Shown here piece by piece: positions 1 through 5,258 of a DNA stretch of 5,344 bases (its first letter is position 1; each line of letters starts with the position of its first letter). A model generated the notes under the pieces. The model ran no database searches. It worked only from the letters and a program-made list of their open reading frames with translations, and had not been told where the DNA came from. Source of the stretch: JBBSEZ01 sp038239195 (GTDB lineage Bacteria > Planctomycetota > Planctomycetia > Gemmatales > Gemmataceae); the NCBI GenBank assembly GCA_038239195.1, contig JBBSEZ010000577.1:1-5344 (forward strand), written 5' to 3'. A program made the position numbers and the translations under genes.

Positions 1-18
1 CAAAGGAGTCATGGGACC

Positions 19-56
19 ATCCTCCGGGGAAGGGCCGGGCGAACGGCCCGGAGGAT
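19..56 (+). other. Stem-loop, 13 bp in two helices, function unknown
   Basis: An outer helix pairs ATCCTCC (19-25) with GGAGGAT (50-56). An inner helix pairs GGGCCG (32-37) with CGGCCC (44-49) around a GGCGAA loop, leaving GGGGAA (26-31) as a one-sided bulge. An alternative fold extends the outer stem to 10 bp (19-28 with 47-56). No T-tract follows directly; the nearest T run is about 30 bases downstream, so it is not a classical intrinsic terminator in this orientation. It could be the end of an upstream transcript, a dispersed palindromic repeat, or a leader structure for the small gene at 171. Confidence 0.5.
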
Positions 57-125
57 GTCAACGGTTGCCAAAAAGCGCAAGAGGAGTTTTTACAGAACGA
101 GCAACCCTTCTCCCCCCCGCGGAGC

Positions 126-161
126 GGGTTAGTTCAACCGTGTGTTCGGAGAACTCAACCC
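126..161 (+). promoter_or_regulatory. Leader hairpin next to the ribosome binding site of the 62-residue ORF
   Basis: GGGTTAGTTC (126-135) pairs with GAACTCAACCC (151-161), giving 10 bp with a single bulged C at 156. The loop can close further through CCG (138-140) with CGG (147-149). The helix ends exactly where the Shine-Dalgarno GGAGG (162-166) begins, and the ATG is at 171, four bases after it. A hairpin in this position could affect ribosome access or protect the 5' end of the message. The pairing is seen in the sequence; the regulatory role is inference. Confidence 0.4.
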
Positions 162-170
162 GGAGGCCCC

Positions 171-359
171 ATGCGCACCGCGTTCGTCCGCGCCGAGCTA
201 CAGCGCCTGCGGAGCCAGCGCCCGTTCAGCCCCTTCGCCCTCTTGCTGGAGAATGGGGACCGAGTCATCATCGAACATCCCGAGAACATCGCGTTCGATC
301 CGGTCGCGAAGGGGGTGGGGGAATTTTACGTCATCGGCGGCCGACGACGGACGAGGTAA
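171..359 (+). CDS. Small conserved-looking hypothetical protein (62 aa), probably C-terminally truncated
   Basis: The 62-residue product starts MRTAFVRAELQRLRS, continues with PFSPFALLLENGDRVIIEHP and ends in FYVIGG followed by a short Arg-rich tail. From memory, planctomycete genomes contain many small proteins of this pattern (MRT..VR.ELQRLRS, ENGDRV.IEHPENIAFDP, DFYVI.GRLR) of unknown function. I recall them continuing for some 15-20 residues beyond the point where this one stops, so the last residues (RRRTR) probably reflect a mutation or frameshift. The start is well supported by GGAGG (162-166) four bases before the ATG. No signal peptide, membrane segment or catalytic motif is visible. 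The stop overlaps the next ORF as TAATG. Confidence 0.6.
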   Translation: MRTAFVRAELQRLRSQRPFSPFALLLENGDRVIIEHPENIAFDPVAKGVGEFYVIGGRRRTR

Positions 360-454
360 TGGTGCTGAACGATCAGTGGATGCGGCATCTGCTCTTCGAG
401 GACTTCTCCGAGTTCCTGGAGGCGGTATTCAACCCGGAGGCGGAAGGCGACTGA
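359..454 (+). CDS. 31-residue ORF overlapping the previous stop; possible remnant of an Rpn-type nuclease gene
   Basis: The ATG at 359 shares its A with the TAA stop of the preceding ORF, an arrangement typical of translational coupling. The product is acidic and amphipathic (MVLNDQWMRHLLFEDFSEFL, then EAVFNPEAEGD). The pattern NDQ...LL..F.EFLE..F.PE resembles, from memory, the first 25 residues of the Rpn/PD-(D/E)XK transposase-nuclease family (DQ.FK.LL..FF.EFL.LFFPE). The rest of such a protein, about 250 residues, is absent. Past the TGA at 452-454 the same frame reads another 18 acidic codons to a TAA at 509-511. It may be a decayed fragment, a tiny coupled peptide or chance. No catalytic residues are present. 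Confidence 0.3.
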   Translation: MVLNDQWMRHLLFEDFSEFLEAVFNPEAEGD

Positions 455-679
455 GAGGACCACGACGTCGAGCCGGAGCAGATGCCCCCGGATTGCCGGG
501 TGGTGGAGTAACGGGGGCGTGGCTTCATTTACGCAAGACGTCGCGGCGGACGCGACGCACGACACCGCGAAGAGGGATCGCTCGTTCGGCTTCGAGAAAG
601 GCGGGCCCGCATTCTCCGGGTTGTTCTCTCGCGTTGCCGCGGCCAGCGCCCCCTTCTACAGTGATTCCGGCGAAGGCGG
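455..679. other. Stretch without a convincing gene
   Basis: I see no reading frame here with recognisable protein content; the open frames have mixed composition and no good ribosome binding site. It contains two short perfect palindromes, GCGGGCCCGC (601-610) and GCCGCGGC (636-643), which are expected at this GC content. No tRNA-like fold, tandem repeat or consensus promoter was noticed. It may simply be the 5' flank of the structured region that begins near 680. Confidence 0.4.
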
Positions 680-803
680 CGCAACCCGGTTCGGGCCTTG
701 CGTTCCGCGTCTTGGCCACTTTCTTTCCCCCTGCCGGTGGCAGGGGGAGTTCCAGGCCTGGCTGGCCGGTCGCCTCCACCTTCGGGTGGGCGCCCGAACC
801 GGG
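680..803 (+). ncRNA. Candidate structured RNA with flanking inverted repeats (retron msr-msd-like), upstream of the SPFH-RT operon
   Basis: A perfect 12-bp inverted repeat, CCCGGTTCGGGC (685-696) with GCCCGAACCGGG (792-803), brackets about 95 bases containing several hairpins. Hairpin A is CCCCCTGCC (727-735), loop GGT, GGCAGGGGG (739-747), extendable by a U-A pair (726/748) and a U-G pair (725/749). A 10-bp palindrome CCAGGCCTGG lies at 752-761. Hairpin B is CCACC (776-780), loop TTCG, GGTGG (785-789), a C(UUCG)G tetraloop on the plus strand; with CC-type bulge 774-775 it extends via CGC (771-773) and GCG (790-792). A competing local hairpin pairs CGCAA (680-684) with TTGCG (698-702). Inverted repeats around stem-loops upstream of a retron-type RT match msr-msd layout, but here the SPFH gene lies between. 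The pairings are seen; the retron RNA assignment is inference, and no branching-guanosine context could be assigned. Confidence 0.4.
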
Positions 804-813
804 CCTGCGGCAC

Positions 814-887
814 GGGGGATGCCCGCCGTTCTCGCCCGGATTGCCTCGGCGGTCCGGTCAGGGGCGGCGTCAACTCGTGTCCCCCCG
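814..887 (+). other. Second inverted-repeat cluster in the SPFH leader
   Basis: GGGGGA (814-819) can pair with TCCCCC (880-885), enclosing a helix of CCGCCG (823-828) with CGGCGG (847-852). These are 6-bp helices in GC-rich DNA, so chance pairing is quite possible. If real, they form part of the leader of the SPFH gene or extend the structured RNA just upstream. Confidence 0.2.
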
Positions 888-929
888 CAGTAGGGCGTGT
901 GCGTCCGCCAGCCTGGCCCTGGATAACCC

Positions 930-934
930 GGAGG
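930..934 (+). promoter_or_regulatory. Shine-Dalgarno of the SPFH gene
   Basis: GGAGG lies nine bases before a GTG (944) and twelve before an ATG (947); a third in-frame ATG is at 956. The spacing favours GTG 944 or ATG 947. All three starts are in the same frame and change the product by only a few residues. No consensus -35/-10 pair was visible upstream. Confidence 0.5.
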
Positions 935-946
935 CGACCTGCCGTG

Positions 947-1684
947 ATGGCCCCGATGAAGCGCACCTCCTTCGGGTTGGTCAAGGAGGTCACCGTCTAC
1001 GAATACGAGCGCGGGCTGCTCTACCGGGAAGGCCGGCTCGACAGCGTCCTCGGGCCGGGACGCTACCGCTACTGGGCCCGCGAGCCGGTCGAAATCGCCA
1101 AGGTGTCCCTCCGGGAGGCGAGCCACGTCGTCGCTGGGCAGGAGATCCTGACCGCCGACCGGATCGAGGTCCGCATCTCGCTGGTGGCCCAGTACCGCGT
1201 GGCCGACCCGACCCTCGCCCTCCACGCCGTCGAGAGCTATGTCGATCAACTCCACCAGGAGCTCCAGCTCGCGCTTCGCGAGCTCGTTGCCGCGCGCACC
1301 CTCGACCAACTGCTGGAAGGCAGGGCCGAGCTCGCGGCCGAACTGCTCCGCCTGACCGGGGAGCAGGCGAGGCGTTATGGGGTGGAGCTGAACCGGCTCG
1401 GCCTGCGCGACGTGGTCCTGCCCCGCGAGGTGCGGCAGGTGATGATGCTGGAGGTCGAGGCCGACCGGGCGGGACGGGCCGACCTGGTCAAGGCCCGGCA
1501 CGAGGTGGCCGCGGCGCGGGCGCGGGCCAACACCGCCCGCATCCTGGCCGAGACGCCCGAGGTCGCCCGCCTGCGCGAATTCGATGCGGTCCTAAGTCTG
1601 GCGGGGAAAAGCGGTAACGTCGTGCTGCTGCCCAACCTGGCCGACCTGCTCGTGCCCCGTCGCGGCGGGGAGGGCAAGCCATGA
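947..1684 (+). CDS. SPFH/band-7 (slipin/prohibitin-like) domain protein, 245 aa, first gene of an operon with the RT
   Basis: The product has the order of an SPFH protein. Residues 15-43 form the entry strands (YERGLLYREGRL, then LGPGRY), a pattern typical of bacterial slipins. Residues 47-95 form the beta domain (VVAGQEILTADRIEVRIS, then QYRVADP). An LRELVAARTLDQLL segment follows at about 110-123. YGVELNRLGLRDVVLP (144-159) matches the usual GI.V..V.I.DI.LP motif. An Ala/Arg/Glu-rich helix (about 160-203), likely coiled coil for oligomerisation, ends in ETPEVARLREF. SPFH proteins form large ring or cage assemblies on membranes. This one has no N-terminal transmembrane segment, so membrane attachment is unclear. 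Its TGA overlaps the ATG of the RT gene (ATGA, 1681-1684), so translation is probably coupled. Alternative starts are GTG 944 and ATG 956. Its role beside an RT is unknown; scaffold or effector are possibilities. Confidence 0.85.
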   Translation: MAPMKRTSFGLVKEVTVYEYERGLLYREGRLDSVLGPGRYRYWAREPVEIAKVSLREASHVVAGQEILTADRIEVRISLVAQYRVADPTLALHAVESYVDQLHQELQLALRELVAARTLDQLLEGRAELAAELLRLTGEQARRYGVELNRLGLRDVVLPREVRQVMMLEVEADRAGRADLVKARHEVAAARARANTARILAETPEVARLREFDAVLSLAGKSGNVVLLPNLADLLVPRRGGEGKP

Positions 1685-2604
1685 AGCTGGGCCCCTTCCT
1701 CGCTCGGCTGTTCGGCGCCCCGGCCGGCCCTCCCCACCGAGAAGGCGCCTTCGCGTTCGAGGCGGACTGGGCCGACCTGCTTGCCCAGTTCGGCCTGCCG
1801 CCGTCGGCGCTGCGGGACGTGGTCGAGACGGGCTCCCTGCACCCCCATTTTCACTACCGGCACTTCACCAAGCCGAAGCGGGGGGGTGGCTGGCGCGAAA
1901 TCGTTGCCCCGGACGTCAAGCTCAAGCGGGTGCAACACGAGATCATCGCCCGCTACTTCGCGCGCGAGCAGCCACACCAGGCGGCGGTCGCCTACCGGAA
2001 GGGAAAATCGACCGCCGACCACGCCTGGGCCCACGCGGGCGCGGACGTCCTCGTCACCGCCGACCTGCAAGACTTCTTCCCCAACACCGCCGCGTGGCGG
2101 ATCGAGGGCTGGTGGCGCGAGCGGGTGGGCGACGACCTGGCCCGGCTCTTGACGCGGCTGACCACCTACCGGGGGGGCCTGCCGCAAGGCGCGCCGACGA
2201 GCCCCGGCCTGAGCAATTTCGTCAACGCCGGGCTGGACGTCCGCCTCGCCCTGCGGGCGGACGCCGCGGGGGCGCGCTACACCCGCTACTGCGACGACCT
2301 GGCGTTCAGTTGGCGAGGGAGTGCGGGCCCGTCGGCGGACTTCGAGGCGAGCGTGCGGTCGGTGCTGCACGAGCTCGGGTACGCGCTGCATCCAGAGAAA
2401 GGCTGGCGCGTCTGGCAGCGGGGCGACGAGCCGGCGGTCGTCGGAGTGGTCCTGACCAGGGACGGAGGCGTTCGGCTGCCGGCCGACATGCAGCGGACGA
2501 TACGCGAGCTGGCTCGCAGCAAGGGCCCGCGCGCCGCCGACCGGCTGGCGGGGTATCGGGGGTATGAGAAGATGATCGGCCGCCGGCGGGGGCGGAAGAA
2601 ATGA
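1681..2604 (+). CDS. Retron-type reverse transcriptase (307 aa)
   Basis: RNA-directed DNA polymerase with the full motif set in order. YRHFTKPKRGGGWREIVAP (59-77) is the N-terminal fingers motif. YRKGKSTADHAWAH (105-118) covers the retron RKG.S..NA..H region. DLQDFF (128-133) is motif A with catalytic D128. GLPQGAPTSPGLSN (166-179) is motif B. YTRYCDDLAFSW (200-211) is motif C with catalytic D205 and D206. LHPEK (236-240) is motif D, and VVGVVLT (253-259) lies where retron RTs carry VTG. The C-terminus is strongly basic (301-307). About 300 residues with no extra domain fits retron RTs rather than group II intron proteins; no maturase or HNH region is present. It deviates from typical retrons at HAWAH, YCDD and VVG. 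The start is fixed by the ATGA overlap with the SPFH gene. It could instead belong to a retron-related unknown-group or DRT lineage. Confidence 0.92.
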   Translation: MKLGPFLARLFGAPAGPPHREGAFAFEADWADLLAQFGLPPSALRDVVETGSLHPHFHYRHFTKPKRGGGWREIVAPDVKLKRVQHEIIARYFAREQPHQAAVAYRKGKSTADHAWAHAGADVLVTADLQDFFPNTAAWRIEGWWRERVGDDLARLLTRLTTYRGGLPQGAPTSPGLSNFVNAGLDVRLALRADAAGARYTRYCDDLAFSWRGSAGPSADFEASVRSVLHELGYALHPEKGWRVWQRGDEPAVVGVVLTRDGGVRLPADMQRTIRELARSKGPRAADRLAGYRGYEKMIGRRRGRKK

Positions 2605-2605
2605 T

Positions 2606-2638
2606 GGCCCGGCAACCGGGATCGCTATTGTTCGGGCC
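2606..2638. terminator. Possible bidirectional hairpin between convergent genes
   Basis: CCCGG (2608-2612), loop CAA, CCGGG (2616-2620) forms a short hairpin just after the RT stop. An alternative pairing is GGCCCG (2606-2611) with CGGGCC (2633-2638). It sits in the 20-base gap between the RT stop and the stop of the minus-strand HEAT gene, where a shared terminator would be expected. There is no clear T-tract on either side, so intrinsic termination is uncertain. Confidence 0.3.
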
Positions 2639-4064
2639 CCACCGCGTTCGGCGCGGCGCCATTGCGGATCATCTTGAACTGGTTCCAGTCGTCGCCCGCC
2701 GCCGGCCGATCCGGCGCTTGACTGGGGACGGGCGTTTTCAACGACCGCTCGATCCCCCCGCGCCACTTCGCCGATTCCGGGCCGAGGTCTTTGCCCGTCA
2801 ACTTGCGCAGCGCGAACAGCACCGGGCCCCGCACGTCGTCCTTCTTCTTCTCCGCTTCCCGGGCCTCGGTCGGCGTCGCGCGGCGGATGCGAACCAGGTA
2901 GTCGTAGCGCTGATGCGAGGGCCAGTCCTTGAACGGGCGCGCCACCGGTTGGAAGACCGAAAAGTCCTGCCGGAGATAGGTGACGTCGGCACGAACGAAG
3001 TGCTCGGCGCCGGCATAACTTCCGGCCGCGCTCCCAACCGCCTTGTTCGGCGTGGGGATCGCCCCTCGGACGAGGTCTTTCGCGCTGAACGACGGAGGGT
3101 GACAGAGCAGGCAATTCATGAGGTGATTCACGCGCACCACCTCGCGCCGGAGCAACGCGTTCTGCTTGTCGCCCGTCCCGAAGGGCACCGTGGGCGGTGG
3201 CTCATCGAGCAACTCCACGAGCTGAGACGTCGCCCCCTTGTCCGCCAGCGCGACGAGTGCCTCGGCGGCATGTTGCTGAACGGGAAGCCACGGATAGCGG
3301 AGGCCCGCAATCAGCAGATCGCGGTACTCCTCGACGGGCCGTTTCTGGTCGAGCAGCCTCTGCACGGCCGTCCGGCGCACTTCCGGCGAGAAATCCACCA
3401 TCGCGCGCACCGCGAGGGCCCTCGCCGCCCGCTTGTCGTTCATCAGGGCCAGCACCTCGATCAGCTCCTTGCGCGCCGGCGCCCCCTCGCCCTGGAGCAT
3501 CTGGAGCAGCACGGGAATGGCCTCCGGTTTGAGCCATTGATCGCGATCGCTGCCCAGCTCGCGGCGCAGGTCTTCCGCGTTCAGCCGGGGATCGTTCGTC
3601 CCCACCGGCGTTGCGCGCGCCAGGTTCGCGCGCAACTTGAGCGACAGCACGTGAAGGGCCTCGGCTTGCTGCTTGTCGAGATGGCAGTCGGGCCCGGCGC
3701 GGAGCGGCAGGCCGGCCAGATCGGGGCGCTGATTGCACAGGACGATGGGCCCCGGGTACTGCTGGCCGGTCTTCTGGCAATGGATCGCCCGGGCCATCAG
3801 GGCGTTGGAACTGTCCAGCTTCGCATCGAGCAGGGCCTCCGGGAAGTTCCGCGTCATGGAAAGCAGCGCGGCCTCGTCATGCTCCTGGATGCGCTCGATC
3901 TTCACGGGCACGGGGAGCGGTTCCGGCAAGGTGCCTCCGGGCCGCCCACAGGCGATCGGGAGGCCCAGACAGAGAGCCACGGGACGGCGAAAAGGATGCG
4001 ATGGTGGAGCATGATAGGTCTCTTGGGTGCTTCGCGCAAAAAGGGTTCCTGCCCCGCCCGTCAT
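2625..4064 (-). CDS. HEAT-repeat protein with a CxxCH (heme c-type) motif, probably exported; start uncertain
   Basis: As drawn from the ATG at 4064 the product is 479 residues. A hydrophobic stretch (VALCLGLPIACG, 29-40) looks like part of a signal peptide. Residues 180-287 are alpha-helical HEAT-type repeats (for example IPVLLQMLQ, then PEVRRTAVQRLL and VQQHAAEALVALAD). C318-L-L-C-H322 is a perfect CxxCH motif, preceded by NHLMN. Downstream, FVRADVTYLRQDFSV and QRYDYLVRIRR are, from memory, conserved in a planctomycete HEAT-protein family of unknown function. No Shine-Dalgarno precedes 4064. A better start is ATG 4012, with AAGAGA about eight bases upstream. It encodes MLHHRILFAVP, but in another frame that stops after 36 codons; one extra base near 3981-3983 would join it to the body. 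Heme attachment is plausible but unproven. The gene may share a transcript with the upstream gene ending at 4137. Confidence 0.75.
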   Translation of the reverse strand: MTGGAGTLFARSTQETYHAPPSHPFRRPVALCLGLPIACGRPGGTLPEPLPVPVKIERIQEHDEAALLSMTRNFPEALLDAKLDSSNALMARAIHCQKTGQQYPGPIVLCNQRPDLAGLPLRAGPDCHLDKQQAEALHVLSLKLRANLARATPVGTNDPRLNAEDLRRELGSDRDQWLKPEAIPVLLQMLQGEGAPARKELIEVLALMNDKRAARALAVRAMVDFSPEVRRTAVQRLLDQKRPVEEYRDLLIAGLRYPWLPVQQHAAEALVALADKGATSQLVELLDEPPPTVPFGTGDKQNALLRREVVRVNHLMNCLLCHPPSFSAKDLVRGAIPTPNKAVGSAAGSYAGAEHFVRADVTYLRQDFSVFQPVARPFKDWPSHQRYDYLVRIRRATPTEAREAEKKKDDVRGPVLFALRKLTGKDLGPESAKWRGGIERSLKTPVPSQAPDRPAAGDDWNQFKMIRNGAAPNAVGPEQ

Positions 4065-4136
4065 TCCGTTGGAGCATGTGAACGCAGGGCCTGGCGAGGG
4101 GCGCCGCGCCGCTCGCCTCGCTCCTTTCCCAACCGC

Positions 4137-5258
4137 TCATTCCATCCCCGGTGGCAGCACCTGGGGAAATCGACCCGGCCCATCGACCAGCGCCAGCACC
4201 ATGACCGCCGCCCTCTGGACGTACAGCGACGCGTCGAATTTCAGCGCCTCGCCGACCGCTCGATCTCGCCAGTCCCCCACCTCCTTCGCGGGCGCCGACC
4301 GCCGGGCGGCGATCAGCCACCGCTCGACGGGGATCGCGGGGGCCGGGCCTCGGTCGGGCTTGAAGTCTTTCTTCAGCGCAGCCCACGCCTTCGGGCGCGG
4401 CGTCGCGAAGTAGGCCAACCCGAAGAGGTTGGCCAATGCCTGCGAAGGCGTTTCCAGGTTGCCCTCGGCCTTGCGGTTCTGATGAATCGCCCAGGCGTAG
4501 TGGTCGTCCTGCCAAAACCTCTGCATCGCGGTCGCCAGCACGTCCGCCGCCACGTAGGCCTGCTCCGCATCGTCCTCCCGCTCGACCGCTTCGAAAAACT
4601 TGCCCCCTTCCACCAACCCCGCATACGCCTCCACGTTGTTCGTCAAGAACTTCACCGGACGATCGGCTTTCGCGATCAGCAGGCCGTCCTCCTGCGTGGT
4701 CGCCTCGAGGGCACGCAGCGAGCGTACGGCGGCGTCGATCACCCGGGGCGGCGTCTTCTTATGGGCCCGGTGGAAGCGAGCCACGGCGAGCAGGTAGGTG
4801 CCCGCGCAGGCGCTCACGGAGTTGTACGCTCTCACGTTGTCTTTGATTTTCACCAGCTTCTTGCCACGCGTGCCTTCGTGCGCCGGGACGATGCCGCTCG
4901 GCTCTTCGATGTGGTCGGCGTACCAGACGAGCCAGCCGCGCACGAAGTCGAGGTCGAGCTTTTTCCGGGCGGCGCTCAGGGCCACGACGTCCCTCGCCGC
5001 CAGCAGCGCCAGCGCGGCAAGGTTGCCGTCGTGAGGCTCGACCCACACCAGATCGCCCACTCCCGTCATGCGGATCGAGCCGTCCTTCAGGTGGCAGGAG
5101 CGGATCATGTCCAGGCACTTCCGCACGGCCTTCAGTTCGGTGCCGTCCAGCTTGCGCGGGGCAGCGGGGGCCGCCGTCGAGGGGGGGCGGGAACTGCGCG
5201 GCCGGGTATACTCGACGCGGGTCAGCGTGACACAATAGACAAAGACCGGAACACCCAT
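4137..5258 (-). CDS. Putative exported alpha/alpha-toroid (six-hairpin glycosidase-like) protein with damaged N-terminus
   Basis: A 373-residue product if read from ATG 5258. The conserved-looking body begins around RKLDGTELKAVRKCLDMIRS. It alternates helices with short acidic or aromatic loops (DGNLAALALLAARD, WLVWYADHIEEPSG, NNVEAYAGL, DDHYAWAIHQN), a pattern reminiscent of (alpha/alpha)6-barrel sugar-processing enzymes. I could not assign a specific glycoside hydrolase family or catalytic pair, so the function is tentative. None of the possible starts (5336, 5297, 5258) has a Shine-Dalgarno, and the leading residues are not a good signal peptide. The DNA beyond about 5207 looks like an insertion sequence running the other way, so the native start was probably lost. 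The true coding part likely begins near 5206. A 72-base gap separates it from the downstream co-directional HEAT gene. Confidence 0.55.
   Translation of the reverse strand: MGVPVFVYCVTLTRVEYTRPRSSRPPSTAAPAAPRKLDGTELKAVRKCLDMIRSCHLKDGSIRMTGVGDLVWVEPHDGNLAALALLAARDVVALSAARKKLDLDFVRGWLVWYADHIEEPSGIVPAHEGTRGKKLVKIKDNVRAYNSVSACAGTYLLAVARFHRAHKKTPPRVIDAAVRSLRALEATTQEDGLLIAKADRPVKFLTNNVEAYAGLVEGGKFFEAVEREDDAEQAYVAADVLATAMQRFWQDDHYAWAIHQNRKAEGNLETPSQALANLFGLAYFATPRPKAWAALKKDFKPDRGPAPAIPVERWLIAARRSAPAKEVGDWRDRAVGEALKFDASLYVQRAAVMVLALVDGPGRFPQVLPPGME

Noticed and set aside
11..454. A long frame starting at ATG 11 after AAAGGAG
   Set aside because: Shine-Dalgarno spacing of two bases is too short, the sequence before 359 has no protein-like character, and strong hairpins lie inside it. 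Only the last 31 codons look coding.
659..679. Translated VIPAKA reminiscent of dispersed repeats often mistranslated as VIPAKAG
   Set aside because: No matching inverted arm follows, so it does not form the usual palindromic repeat; likely coincidence.
656..1501. A 281-codon minus-strand frame antisense to the SPFH gene
   Set aside because: It mirrors the SPFH coding sequence and has no recognisable domain.
142..1617. A 491-codon open frame on the plus strand across the leader and SPFH gene
   Set aside because: Low-complexity Arg/Pro/Gly/Ala composition, no homology pattern; the SPFH frame explains the 3' half.
2094..2567. Another plus-strand frame inside the RT
   Set aside because: Arg/Gly/Ala-rich shadow of the RT motif region.
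1375..3114. A 579-codon open frame on the minus strand antisense to the RT
   Set aside because: Arg/Pro/Gly-rich with no domain pattern; it overlaps the RT and HEAT genes, which carry clear motifs. It is a high-GC shadow frame.
5207..5212. TATACT as a -10 box on the plus strand for the transposase
   Set aside because: No recognisable -35 element at the right distance; a TA insertion target is an equally good reading.
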